This document shows, piece after piece, positions 24,952 through 33,910 of a stretch of 64,000 bases of DNA. This stretch comes from Gammaproteobacteria bacterium (GTDB lineage Bacteria > Pseudomonadota > Gammaproteobacteria > Steroidobacterales > Rariloculaceae): NCBI GenBank assembly GCA_022825505.1, contig JAJDWR010000024.1, positions 1 to 64,000 on the forward strand, written 5' to 3'. How positions within the stretch are numbered: the first letter of the stretch is position 1; each line of letters begins with the position of its first letter. Made by a program: the position numbers and the translations under genes. A model generated the notes under the pieces. It saw only the letters and a list, made by a program, of their open reading frames with translations, ran no database searches and was not told the origin of the DNA.

Positions 24952-27606
24952 TCATGACCCGCTGCGTGACGCACTCGGCTCCGCCTTTCGCGTCTGTGCC
25001 AACCGTTCGTGAATCCGGGTAAGCGGTGCGATCGCACCCTCTGCCTGCCTGATATCCTTTCGGAAGATTCGTCCGTCCCCGTCCTTGAACTCCCGCGTCA
25101 GCTCTTCGAGTTGAACTCGCCATCGGTCGCGCTGCATCGGCCAGGCACTATCCGCCGGCAGTTTCAGGGCGCGTCCGGGAAATCCGTCCTCGTGCCAGAA
25201 ACCCTTGTATTCCGGGCTTGCAGGGTTTAGCGCCGCGATCACCGCGGCCCCCACATCCCTTTCGAGAAATGATGCATAGAAGGGCAACTGCAGGTCCCGT
25301 GGCCGTTCCTTCAGCCAGTCGCTCGGGTAGATTCCTGTACCGGTCTTGTAATCAATGACCGCCAGTGGTCCGTCGGAACCCAGTTTGTCGATGCGATCGA
25401 TCCGGCCGCTGACCTTCAGGCCGCCTATTTCGGCCTGGACAATCTGCTCTACCCCGACCACCCGGAACGGCGCTCTGGTCGCTTCCATCTCCAGAAAATG
25501 GGTTAGCATCGATCGCAGTCGTGCAAGTTCCAGTTCGAAAAGCGCTCCCAATCGAGTTTCGGCTACGCCAAACAGGCCGCGTAGCGCCAGATTGCAGCTT
25601 CGGTCGATGCGACGCGCCCTTTCCTCCGGGCTCCAGGAGAAGACGTCCTGCTGGTCCGGCCGATCGCCGAAGAGGCGCCCGACCGCCGCACGCGCGGCGA
25701 TGCCCCGTTGGCGCGCGTCGAACCCCGGCCGGACGGATTCCAGAGGTTTCGCAAGAAGGCGGCTTTCGATGAACGCGCGCAGCGGGCACTTCGAATGCAT
25801 CGACAGTGTGCCAATTCCGCCCCTGAGTTGTGGAGCTTCGACAGGTGGAACGGGATCCGGGCGCGTTTCCAGGCGGCTGTCGTCGGGTACCACGTGCTGA
25901 GAGCGGCGCGCGCGGGACCCCAATAGTTCCGCTTCCGTAACCAGCGGACAGGAAACAATCAACGGACTGGGCCGAACCGAATGCTCGTGGACGTTTTCCG
26001 GCGAGCTCAGAACCAGGTCGGGCACTCGGTTCACAAGCCGCCGTATCGTGACCCTTGATTGCTCAAGCGCCGCGGCCGGGGTCGCCGCCGGCATTCCGAA
26101 GCTGCGCTGCACAGTCAACGGCAACAACGGGACAGGGTGCGGTGCCTGGGGCCATCGGGTGTCGGTGAGCCCGCTGACCCATACAGCGTCGTATCCCGGA
26201 CCCACTTGCTCCGGATCGGATAGCAGAAAGACGCCGTACAGCGGCATCGCCCCGAACCGTTGCGGGCGCGCGAGGATTCGCACCAGTTCCGCGACTGCGT
26301 CGCTTAGGTCGAGCCTGCCCAGAATCGGCGTCAGGAGCATCAGATCGTTCAGCGCGGATTCCCAATCCTCGGGTACAGCCGAGTCGCCGCCGCCCCAGCC
26401 AAGTTCGGCCAACAGCCTCCGCCAGACGGATACCCAGGTCGTCAGCGTCGCGCGGCGGGGCTGAGCGGTCACGAGTGACATTGCTGCCTCGAGTTCATCG
26501 GCGAGAGCCGGTATCGCGGCCCGAATTCGCCTCGCAAGCCCGCCCGAGCGGTAGGCATCCATGAAGGACATCTGTGACGAAATGTGTGAGCGAAGCTGTG
26601 CTTCCAGCAGGCTGCGCGAGTCGGCATCGTCCGGCGCTGCAAGAAACGGACAGCGCAGCCAGCGGCTCAGAACACGGAAATCACCCGCACTGCTGAACAA
26701 CTCCAGCGCGTTCACCGCAGCACCGATCACCGGATTGTCCATCGCGGTGGCTTGACCTTGCAGGCATACGATTTCCCGCCGGCCGGCGCAGGCGCCCAAC
26801 CGCGAACACTCGGGTCTCAGCGTGTCTTCAATCGTGTTGACCACCTCGTCGCGCCGGGTCTCCAACCCGGGCACGACGATCGCCACGCGCTGTCGGGGTT
26901 CGCGCGCAAGTCTGGCAGCCACCCAGGCGGCCGCTACCCTGACCTCATCCGCCGCATCGGCAAGCTGTATCCGGCGGCATTGCAAATTGCACGCCGGTGG
27001 TATCCAGTCCGAACACTTGAATCCGGTTTCGTGAAGCTGTTTCGCGAGCCGCGTTTGAACCGGCGTCAACGCAAGGTCCGCCCACACGACGGAACCGGAC
27101 TCGTTGTCCGCCGGTGACGGTGTCCTGTCGACCAGTGCATCCACGACGTCTCCGGGGTCCAGCCAACCGGCGTCGTTCAATGCGTGCCGATAGGCCCGCT
27201 CCCAGCGCAGCAATGCCCGGCAATCCGCATCGTCGCGAAATGCGTACAAGTCGTCCAGATCGACATTCCAGTCGCGCCGTCGCTGCGAGGCTTCCCGAGC
27301 CCAGGCGGATACATGACGATATCCCGGGGATCCCTGCAGGGCCGTGCCGGATTCGTCGATCACCCGGCGCCACAGCGCGTCGACCTGCCCAGGACTGAGG
27401 AGGTGGCGGCTGCCGTCGTCCAGGTACCTGCGCCACAATGCGGTCGCCCAATCCCTGCAGGACAGGATGTTCGGCGCCAGCCACGCTGATCGCCCTTCCT
27501 CCAGATGCCGCCGGGCCAGGCAGCTTTCGATCTGCCGGGCGGCGATGCCGCCGTCGGTTACCACGGCAGTCCCTTTGACCGCAAGGTCTGTCAGGGTGGC
27601 GGGCAT
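24952..27606 (-). CDS. AddB-like PD-(D/E)XK nuclease family protein
   Basis: An 884-residue partner of the AddA-like helicase, of the type often annotated as probable DNA repair protein in proteobacteria. The middle is a degenerate helicase fold and the C-terminus is a RecB-like nuclease with VSGRIDRIDKL and IDYKTGTG (752-757). Cys607 in SKCPLRAF is the first position of the Fe-S staple seen in AddB-type nucleases, but the three C-terminal cysteines expected just before RIHERL (864-869) are absent. The start MPATLTDLAVKG is the only plausible one. It is 9 nt downstream of the aminotransferase stop. Confidence 0.82.
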   Translation of the reverse strand: MPATLTDLAVKGTAVVTDGGIAARQIESCLARRHLEEGRSAWLAPNILSCRDWATALWRRYLDDGSRHLLSPGQVDALWRRVIDESGTALQGSPGYRHVSAWAREASQRRRDWNVDLDDLYAFRDDADCRALLRWERAYRHALNDAGWLDPGDVVDALVDRTPSPADNESGSVVWADLALTPVQTRLAKQLHETGFKCSDWIPPACNLQCRRIQLADAADEVRVAAAWVAARLAREPRQRVAIVVPGLETRRDEVVNTIEDTLRPECSRLGACAGRREIVCLQGQATAMDNPVIGAAVNALELFSSAGDFRVLSRWLRCPFLAAPDDADSRSLLEAQLRSHISSQMSFMDAYRSGGLARRIRAAIPALADELEAAMSLVTAQPRRATLTTWVSVWRRLLAELGWGGGDSAVPEDWESALNDLMLLTPILGRLDLSDAVAELVRILARPQRFGAMPLYGVFLLSDPEQVGPGYDAVWVSGLTDTRWPQAPHPVPLLPLTVQRSFGMPAATPAAALEQSRVTIRRLVNRVPDLVLSSPENVHEHSVRPSPLIVSCPLVTEAELLGSRARRSQHVVPDDSRLETRPDPVPPVEAPQLRGGIGTLSMHSKCPLRAFIESRLLAKPLESVRPGFDARQRGIAARAAVGRLFGDRPDQQDVFSWSPEERARRIDRSCNLALRGLFGVAETRLGALFELELARLRSMLTHFLEMEATRAPFRVVGVEQIVQAEIGGLKVSGRIDRIDKLGSDGPLAVIDYKTGTGIYPSDWLKERPRDLQLPFYASFLERDVGAAVIAALNPASPEYKGFWHEDGFPGRALKLPADSAWPMQRDRWRVQLEELTREFKDGDGRIFRKDIRQAEGAIAPLTRIHERLAQTRKAEPSASRSGS

Positions 27607-27615
27607 TGGATACTA

Positions 27616-28869
27616 CTAGGGTCCGGCAGACTCCAGTATGGGTGGACGGTTGGCCATTTCCCGCAGGACATTGTCGATGCGCCAGAACACCTCGTCAATC
27701 AGGTCTTCGTCCGCGAGCGTGGTGATCCTGAAGTGATCTCGGTATCCCGTGTTGAAGCTGGACCCGGGCGCGACCAGCACGTGTTGCCGCTCCAGCAATT
27801 CCATGCAGAACGATTCGTCATCGAATCCCGGGAACCGGCGGGAATCGACGCCGACAAAAGCGTACATGGCGCCATCCGGAGGAACCAGAGTAAGGTGCTG
27901 GCTCTGCTCCACCGCCGAGATCACTGCCTGGCGAGACTGATAGAGCCGACCGTCCGCGGAACACAGCTTGCGAATGCTCTGGTAGCCGCCCAGGGCCGTT
28001 TGCACGGCCCACTGGCCCGGTACGTTGCTGCACAGGCGCAGTGCGGCCAACAGATCCATCGCCTCGAGCAATTCACCGGATCGGTCCAGAGCACCGCTGA
28101 AGGCCACCCATCCCACCCGGTAACCGCATGCCCTGTACACCTTGGAAAGCCCGCTGAAGGTCGCACAGAGCAACCCTGTGCACAATGTCGCCATGGGTAC
28201 GAATTCCGCATCGCCGTAAATCATCTGATCGTAGATCTCGTCGGCCAGTATCAGCAGATCGTTTTTCTTCGCGATCCCGGCCAGGCGGGTCAGGCACTCC
28301 TTGCTGTACACGGCCCCGGTGGGATTGTTGGGGTTGATGATGACGATGGCCCGAGTTTTGGAAGTGACCAACCCTTCTACTTCATCGGGGTCGGGCGCAT
28401 ACCCGTTTTGTTCCGGACAAGGGTAGTAGACTGCCTTTCCGCCGTTAAGCACCGTTGCGGCGGTCCACAGCGGATAGTCCGGACTCGGAATCAACACCTC
28501 GTCGCCGGGATTGAGCAACGCCCTGAGCGTCAGGTCGATCAGTTCGCTGACGCCGTTGCCGATGAACACCTCCTCGGCCGTCGTGTCCATGACGCCGCGG
28601 CTCTGCTGGCGCATGACGACCGCTTCGCGAGCGGGAAAGATGCCCTTCTGACCACAGTATGCTTCGCTGGAACCCAGGTTTTCGATCATCGCCAGACGCA
28701 TCGTCTCCGGCGTTCGAAAGCCGAAGATGCCGGGATTACCGATATTGAGCGACAGGATTTCGTAGCCCTGCCGCTCCAGTTCCATCGCTCGCCGTGCCAG
28801 CCGCCCGCGAATTTCGTAACGAACGGACCTGAGCGCTCGGCCTGGTGCAATTTTGGAGGAATGCGTCAC
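27616..28869 (-). CDS. alaA: Alanine-type aminotransferase, AlaA-like
   Basis: A 417-residue fold-type I PLP aminotransferase. It closely resembles E. coli AlaA as I remember it: VRYEIRGRL, LNIGNPGIFGF, YIGNGVSEL-type and INPNNPTGAVYSKE, with the PLP Lys in SGLSKVYRACGYRVGW. AlaA makes alanine from pyruvate and glutamate. The GTG at 28869 (VTHSSKIAPGRA) is chosen over a TTG at 28929 because AGGGTCAGG precedes it and it matches the AlaA N-terminus. It is probably the first gene ahead of the addB/addA-like pair. Confidence 0.88.
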   Translation of the reverse strand: MTHSSKIAPGRALRSVRYEIRGRLARRAMELERQGYEILSLNIGNPGIFGFRTPETMRLAMIENLGSSEAYCGQKGIFPAREAVVMRQQSRGVMDTTAEEVFIGNGVSELIDLTLRALLNPGDEVLIPSPDYPLWTAATVLNGGKAVYYPCPEQNGYAPDPDEVEGLVTSKTRAIVIINPNNPTGAVYSKECLTRLAGIAKKNDLLILADEIYDQMIYGDAEFVPMATLCTGLLCATFSGLSKVYRACGYRVGWVAFSGALDRSGELLEAMDLLAALRLCSNVPGQWAVQTALGGYQSIRKLCSADGRLYQSRQAVISAVEQSQHLTLVPPDGAMYAFVGVDSRRFPGFDDESFCMELLERQHVLVAPGSSFNTGYRDHFRITTLADEDLIDEVFWRIDNVLREMANRPPILESAGP

Positions 28870-28987
28870 AACCTGACCCTGACGGTGCCTTACCGGGAGT
28901 GCTTTAACACATCGTGAGCGAAACGCCAACCAAAACGTGCTGGAAATTCTGAAAAAAACCTGAGGGGGGTGGTCCGTGTTGGTCGTG

Positions 28988-29833
28988 TCAGGACCCTTTT
29001 CCGGTGGCGATCGGGCGCCCGGGATCGCGAATCCACTCGCTCCAGGAGCCGATGTAGATACGACCGTCGCCCAGTCCGGCCGCGTTGACTGCCAGGAGCA
29101 GATGACATGCCGTTACTCCGGACCCGCACATGGCGATCAGCCCGCCGGGTTGATCCGTCAGGTGCCCGAAGCGTGCGCGGAGTTCCTCGGCGGGACACAG
29201 GGTCCCATCGGACTGCAGCGCATCGGAATACGGCCAGTTGACGGCGCCCGGGACGTGACCGGCTACGGGATCGATGGGCTCGGTGACACCCTGAAAGCGT
29301 TCCGGCACGCGGGCGTCCACGAGTCTCGCTCCCTTTGCCTGCTCCGACGGAATCCGGGCGGTCGGGACAACCCAGTCACGCCGCACGTCGCGTGCGGCAT
29401 ATTGGCTGGCGCGGATGCGGGAAATCTCCCGGTCCAGCGGCAACCCCACACCTTCCCACGCTTTCAAACCACCGTCGAGAACATATGCGGCACTGTGTCC
29501 GATCCACCGCAGCATCCACCACAAGCGCGCCGCGATGGCTCCCGACGCGTCGTCATAAACGACCACGCTGGTGGCGTTGGAAATTCCCCAGGCACCCAAA
29601 GTGGCCGTGAAGTCCTCCACCCGCGGCAGCGGATGGCGGCCATCGGCCGGGCCAGGAACGCCGGCAAGGTCGTTGTCCAGGTGAGCGTACCGGGCGCCCG
29701 GGATGTGGCCGCGAAGATACGCGGCATGACCTGCGCCTGAATCCGTCAGTACGAATCGGCAGTCAACCACCACCCAGCCGGAATCGCCCAGCCGCTCTGC
29801 GAGCGCCGTCGCCGAAATTAATGGCGACGCCAT
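28988..29833 (-). CDS. sseA: Sulfurtransferase (3-mercaptopyruvate/thiosulfate type)
   Basis: A 281-residue protein with two tandem rhodanese domains. The active-site loop CGSGVTA (Cys236) in the second domain matches the 3-mercaptopyruvate sulfurtransferase pattern CG(S/T)GVT rather than classical thiosulfate sulfurtransferase CRKGVTA. The first domain has the usual inactive loop and the linker motif. It transfers sulfane sulfur to cyanide or thiols. It is followed after 118 nt by the aminotransferase and lies 33 nt downstream of the peroxiredoxin. Confidence 0.87.
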   Translation of the reverse strand: MASPLISATALAERLGDSGWVVVDCRFVLTDSGAGHAAYLRGHIPGARYAHLDNDLAGVPGPADGRHPLPRVEDFTATLGAWGISNATSVVVYDDASGAIAARLWWMLRWIGHSAAYVLDGGLKAWEGVGLPLDREISRIRASQYAARDVRRDWVVPTARIPSEQAKGARLVDARVPERFQGVTEPIDPVAGHVPGAVNWPYSDALQSDGTLCPAEELRARFGHLTDQPGGLIAMCGSGVTACHLLLAVNAAGLGDGRIYIGSWSEWIRDPGRPIATGKGS

Positions 29834-29866
29834 GGACGCGCCTGATTTGGCAGCCGCGGCCCGGCT

Positions 29867-30352
29867 TCAGCGAAGCTGTTCGAGGATTTTATCGGAGGCG
29901 CTGATGCCGAATTCTCCCGGCGGTTCGACGTTCAGGTGGGTGACGACTCCATCGTCCACAATCATGGAAAATCGCTGGCTTCGGGTACCCAGCCCAAGCC
30001 CGGAGAGATCCCACGACAGTCCCAGGGCGGCGGCATAGTCGCCGTTGCCGTCGGCAAGCATGAGCACGTCGTCTCCCGCGCCGGCGGACTGCGCCCACGC
30101 GTCCATGACGAACACGTCATTGACCGCCATGCAGGCGATCGCATCCACGCCGCCGTTCCTGATGGCGTCCGCATCGCGCTGATAGCCGGGCAGGTGCTTG
30201 ATCGCGCAGGTGGGCGTGAACGCGCCCGGGACCGCAAAGAAGACGACCTTCCTGCCCTTGAAGAGAGCATCCGTCGTAACAGGTTCGGGCCCTTGCTTGC
30301 CCATCCTTGTGAGTGTGCCCTCGGGGACCGGGTCGCCTACTTTGATGGCCAT
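29867..30352 (-). CDS. Peroxiredoxin of the Prx5 type
   Basis: A 161-residue thiol peroxidase. The peroxidatic motif PGAFTPTC places Cys49, and Cys74 in IACMAVND is a possible second cysteine; SQRFSMIVDDGVV and VEPPGEF are typical of Prx5. It reduces hydrogen peroxide and alkyl hydroperoxides; no fused glutaredoxin domain is present. The ATG at 30352 follows AGGAG; an upstream in-frame start at 30406 lacks support. Confidence 0.9.
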   Translation of the reverse strand: MAIKVGDPVPEGTLTRMGKQGPEPVTTDALFKGRKVVFFAVPGAFTPTCAIKHLPGYQRDADAIRNGGVDAIACMAVNDVFVMDAWAQSAGAGDDVLMLADGNGDYAAALGLSWDLSGLGLGTRSQRFSMIVDDGVVTHLNVEPPGEFGISASDKILEQLR

Positions 30353-30377
30353 GATCTGGTAGCTCCTGTTCAAAGTT

Positions 30378-30403
30378 AAACCGCCCGCGAAGTTCGCGGG
30401 CGG
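30378..30403 (-). terminator. Terminator after the TonB cluster
   Basis: An inverted repeat CCGCCCGCGAA (30381-30391) and TTCGCGGGCGG (30393-30403) forms a strong GC stem. Read on the minus strand it is followed by TTTAACTTTG, a modest T run. It lies 28 nt past the TPR stop and 29 nt before the peroxiredoxin start, so it probably ends the seven-gene TonB transcript. Confidence 0.65.
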
Positions 30404-30430
30404 CAAGAGATGGTTTGGCTAGGGGGCAGT

Positions 30431-31741
30431 CTAGCGGGCGAGAGCCGCTGCCAGTTCCTGGTCCCTGGTCTCTTCCGAATTGACGTACTGGATCCAGCTT
30501 CGGGCATTGCCCCGGCTGCGTTCGTCATCGGCAGCCTCTTCGAATGCATTCCGGGCCGCGGTGTATTCCTTGAGCTCGAACAGGCAGGCGCCAAGAATCA
30601 TGTACGCCTGGTCCTCGCGCCGCAGGTCACCCTTTCGAATGCCTTCCCTGGCCGCGTCCACGCAGGCATCCCATTCGTAGAGATTCTGGTAGGACTGCGC
30701 CAGGCTGACGTCAAGTGTGCCGTCCTCGGCCAATCCGGCGGCGCGCGTCAGCGCCGGGACGGCTTCGGTGTCGTCCTGGGCAAGCTGCCAGGACTGGGCC
30801 AGCAATCGCCAGTTGCGCTCGTTGGATTCAATCGTGCCGTCTTCGAGTCCCGCCTCGATGATCTTCGCCGCCTGCACGGGGACATCTGCCTGGAGAAGCA
30901 GCTGCGCCATCTGGACGAGTTCGTTGCTCCGGGTAAGCCATCCTGCTTCATGGGCAACCTGATAGAGGCCCAACTGCCCTTCGTCGTAGCCTTCCTGCCC
31001 GTACATGGCAGAAAGCTGCACGAAGTATTCCCGCTTGGGCCAAATCTCGATCATGGTTCGGAGCACGTCGATGACGTTGGGATAGTCCTCCAGCTCGTAG
31101 TAGAAGACGTTCAGCAACCGATACCAGTTTTCCTGGGGTTCCCGCTCCAGTTCCTGATTGATCTGAATGGCTGTCCGTACCGGTTCGATACCTTCTCGAT
31201 ACCGCTGCAGGGAATAGAAGATCTGGGCCCTCAGCACATACGGCTCCGCTCCCGGGTCCTCCGAAAGGGCGAACCAGCGGTCCAGCATGCCCAGCGAATC
31301 GTCGTAGCGTTCCTGCTGGAAATAGAGCTGGCAGAGCGTGTACATGGTGGTGGTTTCCATGCCCAGCGGCAGGTCGGGCTGCTGGAGCACCATTTCGTAG
31401 GCCCGAATGGCTTCCCTGTAGTTGTCCTGACCGAAGTAGATGAACGCGTAGAAGTTCCACATCTGCGCCAGTTCATAACTGTTCAGGTCATCCATCTCGC
31501 GCACCTGGGCCAGCCGCTGCTGGGCGCACTCGAGGTCGTCCATTTCGGCGCACTCCTGCGCCTCGGCAAGCCGGGTGTAGACTCGCTCCCGCATGGCGGG
31601 CGTCCTGCGGGTCTGCGCCTCCGCAGCGCTGCCCTCCCCGCCCTGCATGCCGCCCATTCCCTGGGAAAAGGCCTCGGGAGCCGCCAGTACCGCTGCGAAC
31701 GCGGTCGCCGCCAGAGGCAGTAATGCTCGAGTACCACGCAT
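30431..31741 (-). CDS. Exported TPR protein of the TonB cluster
   Basis: A 436-residue protein with a signal peptide (MRGTRALLPLAATAFAAVLAAPEAFSQ) and then repeated TPR-like helix pairs throughout (for example QMWNFYAFIYFGQDNYREAIRAYEMVL and TMYTLCQLYFQQERYDDSLGMLDRW). It should be a periplasmic scaffold. Position as last gene after TonB recalls marine gammaproteobacterial TonB2-type clusters that end in a TPR gene; its direct partner is unknown. Confidence 0.85.
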   Translation of the reverse strand: MRGTRALLPLAATAFAAVLAAPEAFSQGMGGMQGGEGSAAEAQTRRTPAMRERVYTRLAEAQECAEMDDLECAQQRLAQVREMDDLNSYELAQMWNFYAFIYFGQDNYREAIRAYEMVLQQPDLPLGMETTTMYTLCQLYFQQERYDDSLGMLDRWFALSEDPGAEPYVLRAQIFYSLQRYREGIEPVRTAIQINQELEREPQENWYRLLNVFYYELEDYPNVIDVLRTMIEIWPKREYFVQLSAMYGQEGYDEGQLGLYQVAHEAGWLTRSNELVQMAQLLLQADVPVQAAKIIEAGLEDGTIESNERNWRLLAQSWQLAQDDTEAVPALTRAAGLAEDGTLDVSLAQSYQNLYEWDACVDAAREGIRKGDLRREDQAYMILGACLFELKEYTAARNAFEEAADDERSRGNARSWIQYVNSEETRDQELAAALAR

Positions 31742-31756
31742 GGGATGAGTCCTCCG

Positions 31757-32356
31757 CTACTGGGTGATCTCGAAAGTGATCTTGTTGCGGACCCCGGGTA
31801 CCTCAACTGCGATCCCGTCGATCACGCGCGGCTTGTACTTGAACTTGTAGGCCGCTTCCACCGCGGCACGTTCAAACAGGCTGCTGGTGGATTCCACGAC
31901 GAACACGTCCTTCACCGCTCCGGCCTGGGTGACCGTGAATTCCACGATGACATAGCCTTCGAGGCCTCGGGAAAGCGCTCTGGACGGATACACCGGGGCG
32001 ACCTTGACGATGGGCAGGTATTCGCCGTCGCTGACACCGAATCCGACGCCGGAAACGTTCAGGTTGACGCTGGTGGTCGGGGCCGTAACGGAAACGGCCA
32101 TCGAGTTGTCGAACTGGTTCGAGTTCTGCGGCTCCGGCATCTCGGGCGGCACTTCCGGCTCGGGCGGCTTCTCGGGCTTCTGCTTCTTGGTCTCGACGAT
32201 TTCATTGCGCTCCACGCGCACGAATTCATCCATTCTGAAGCGTTCGGCATCGGTGACTGCTTCCTCGCCGGTCGCAATCAGCAACTGCATGATAAACAAA
32301 AGGCCGAATGTGACGGCGCCGCCGACGGCTACAGCGGCAGTGAATCGGGCAATCAT
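31757..32356 (-). CDS. tonB: TonB energy transducer
   Basis: A 199-residue bitopic protein: N-terminal membrane helix (about 8-28), a proline/glutamate/lysine-rich periplasmic spacer (KPPEPEVPPEMPEPQ), and a C-terminal TonB domain with YPSRALSRGLEGYVIVEFTV and AAYKFKYKPRV. It transmits proton-motive force from ExbB/ExbD to outer-membrane TonB-dependent receptors. The spacer is short, as in TonB2 proteins. It follows ExbD by 94 nt and precedes the TPR gene by 15 nt. Confidence 0.93.
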   Translation of the reverse strand: MIARFTAAVAVGGAVTFGLLFIMQLLIATGEEAVTDAERFRMDEFVRVERNEIVETKKQKPEKPPEPEVPPEMPEPQNSNQFDNSMAVSVTAPTTSVNLNVSGVGFGVSDGEYLPIVKVAPVYPSRALSRGLEGYVIVEFTVTQAGAVKDVFVVESTSSLFERAAVEAAYKFKYKPRVIDGIAVEVPGVRNKITFEITQ

Positions 32357-32450
32357 GACATCTCCTCCATTGCAAAGTCCTGGTCCAGGCGCTCCTCGGA
32401 GCTCATCGGTGCAACGCCCCCCGCGCCACCGGAAAAATCTCGACGGCCCA

Positions 32451-32858
32451 CTACGGTACCACCGCCGCCAGCGTCACCTCCTCGATGCCCACCTCCTTGG
32501 CGAGATCCATCGCAGCGATGACGTATTCGTTCTGCGCCTCGTTATCCGCCTGGATAACCACGCCTCCTTCCGGCGTTTCCCTGTGCATGCGTTCGACGAT
32601 GGGCTTCAGGCCCGCCAGGTCCACGCTGCGCTGGTCGATCCAGTATTCGTTGTTTGCGCTGACCGCGATAAAGATCGAGCCGCCCTCGGGAATCTCGGCG
32701 GTGACGGCCTGGGGCCGGTCCACCAGAATTCCAGGTTCCTTTACAAAAACGGCGGTGACGATGAAGAAGATCAGCATGATGAAAACCACGTCCAGCATGG
32801 GCGTGAGATTGATCTCGGCTTCTTCCTCGGCCATTGATTCGGAAACGGAATCACGCAT
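32451..32858 (-). CDS. exbD: ExbD/TolR protein (second copy)
   Basis: A 135-residue ExbD: short cytoplasmic N-terminus, the INLTPMLDVVFIMLIFFIVTAVF membrane helix with the proton-carrying Asp, and a periplasmic domain. It is the second of two tandem exbD genes. Their membrane helices are almost identical and the periplasmic domains differ, which suggests duplication followed by specialisation or a hetero-oligomeric stator. Confidence 0.93.
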   Translation of the reverse strand: MRDSVSESMAEEEAEINLTPMLDVVFIMLIFFIVTAVFVKEPGILVDRPQAVTAEIPEGGSIFIAVSANNEYWIDQRSVDLAGLKPIVERMHRETPEGGVVIQADNEAQNEYVIAAMDLAKEVGIEEVTLAAVVP

Positions 32859-32899
32859 GGCTTACTGTTCCTTCAAAACCGGTTGATCGAATCCAGTGC

Positions 32900-33313
32900 T
32901 CACGGCGCCTCGGCAATGGAAATGTCGTACACGTCCGCCTGGCGGGAGGCGTCCATCACGGTCACCAGCGTTTCGGCGCGGGATGACGCGCTGACCTGCA
33001 CGACGACGGGCCTGTCCGGGTTCTCGGCATGGAGCCGCTGGATGTTGGGGCGAACCGCCCTGGGATCGATGATCCGGTTATCGATCCAGATGTCGTCGGT
33101 TTCGTCGACAATGACCAGAATCGCCCCCTCCTCATCCTGAGTCTGAACGGGCTGATCCTGGTCCGGACGGTTTGTGTCGAGGCCGGCTTCCCGCAGAAAG
33201 CTCGCGGTGACGATGAAGAAGATCAACATGATGAACACAACGTCCAGCATGGGCGTGAGATTGATTTCATTTTCTTCGTTCTCAACCCTGATGTTCGTGA
33301 TGTGTTTCTTCAC
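32900..33313 (-). CDS. exbD: ExbD/TolR protein (first copy)
   Basis: A 137-residue ExbD with the same INLTPMLDVVFIMLIFFIVTASF helix. The periplasmic part (DQDQPVQTQDEEGAILVIVDETDDIWIDNR) differs from the second copy. It works with ExbB to convert proton flow into TonB motion. It lies 68 nt after exbB and 41 nt before the second exbD. Confidence 0.93.
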   Translation of the reverse strand: MKKHITNIRVENEENEINLTPMLDVVFIMLIFFIVTASFLREAGLDTNRPDQDQPVQTQDEEGAILVIVDETDDIWIDNRIIDPRAVRPNIQRLHAENPDRPVVVQVSASSRAETLVTVMDASRQADVYDISIAEAP

Positions 33314-33381
33314 CTTGCCTCCTCATTTGCGCATGTCAGCGACTATACCTCATGTTTCTAGGTATATGCAACTCCGCCCGA

Positions 33382-33909
33382 CTAGTGATCCATGGTCATG
33401 CCGTCTTCAAGTTTCTGGACGCTTCGCTTCGCAGTACGGGAAAGAACGGTGACCAGAAATACGCCCGAAAGCGCACCCACCATCCCGGCCATTGTAGGGA
33501 TGGTGGCCATGGAAACGCCCGAGGCCATGGAGCGCGGATTACCGGTGCCGGAAACCGCCATGACCTCGAAAACCGCGATCATTCCGGTCACGGTACCCAA
33601 CAGGCCCATGAGCGGACACAGCGCGACGAGCGTCTGGATCATCGGCAGGCCGGCGTTGGCGGCCTCGGACACCTTGGAAATCATCGCCGTCCTGATCTGG
33701 TGAGCGTGCCAGGATTTTCGCTCGCTGCGGCTCTCCCAGGCGTCGAATGCCTCCTTGCGAAGGGCTCTCAGGCCGGTCCGGAAGAATATGAGCCGCTCGA
33801 GAATGAGAATCCACATGACCAGGATCACCACGCCGATCATCCGCAGAACCGGTCCTCCCAGTTCAAGAAAGTCCCGGATGGCGATATAGGCGTCGATCAG
33901 TGCCTGCAT
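33382..33909 (-). CDS. exbB: ExbB/TolQ/MotA-type proton channel protein
   Basis: A 175-residue protein with three membrane segments: one N-terminal (about 17-38) and two in the conserved C-terminal block LCPLMGLLGTVTGMIAVFEVMA and ATIPTMAGMVGALSGVFLVTVL. It forms the pentameric ring around ExbD. The ATG at 33909 sits 1 nt after the stop of the TtpC-like gene; the longer open frame to 34032 only overlaps that gene. Confidence 0.92.
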   Translation of the reverse strand: MQALIDAYIAIRDFLELGGPVLRMIGVVILVMWILILERLIFFRTGLRALRKEAFDAWESRSERKSWHAHQIRTAMISKVSEAANAGLPMIQTLVALCPLMGLLGTVTGMIAVFEVMAVSGTGNPRSMASGVSMATIPTMAGMVGALSGVFLVTVLSRTAKRSVQKLEDGMTMDH

Positions 33910-33910
33910 C

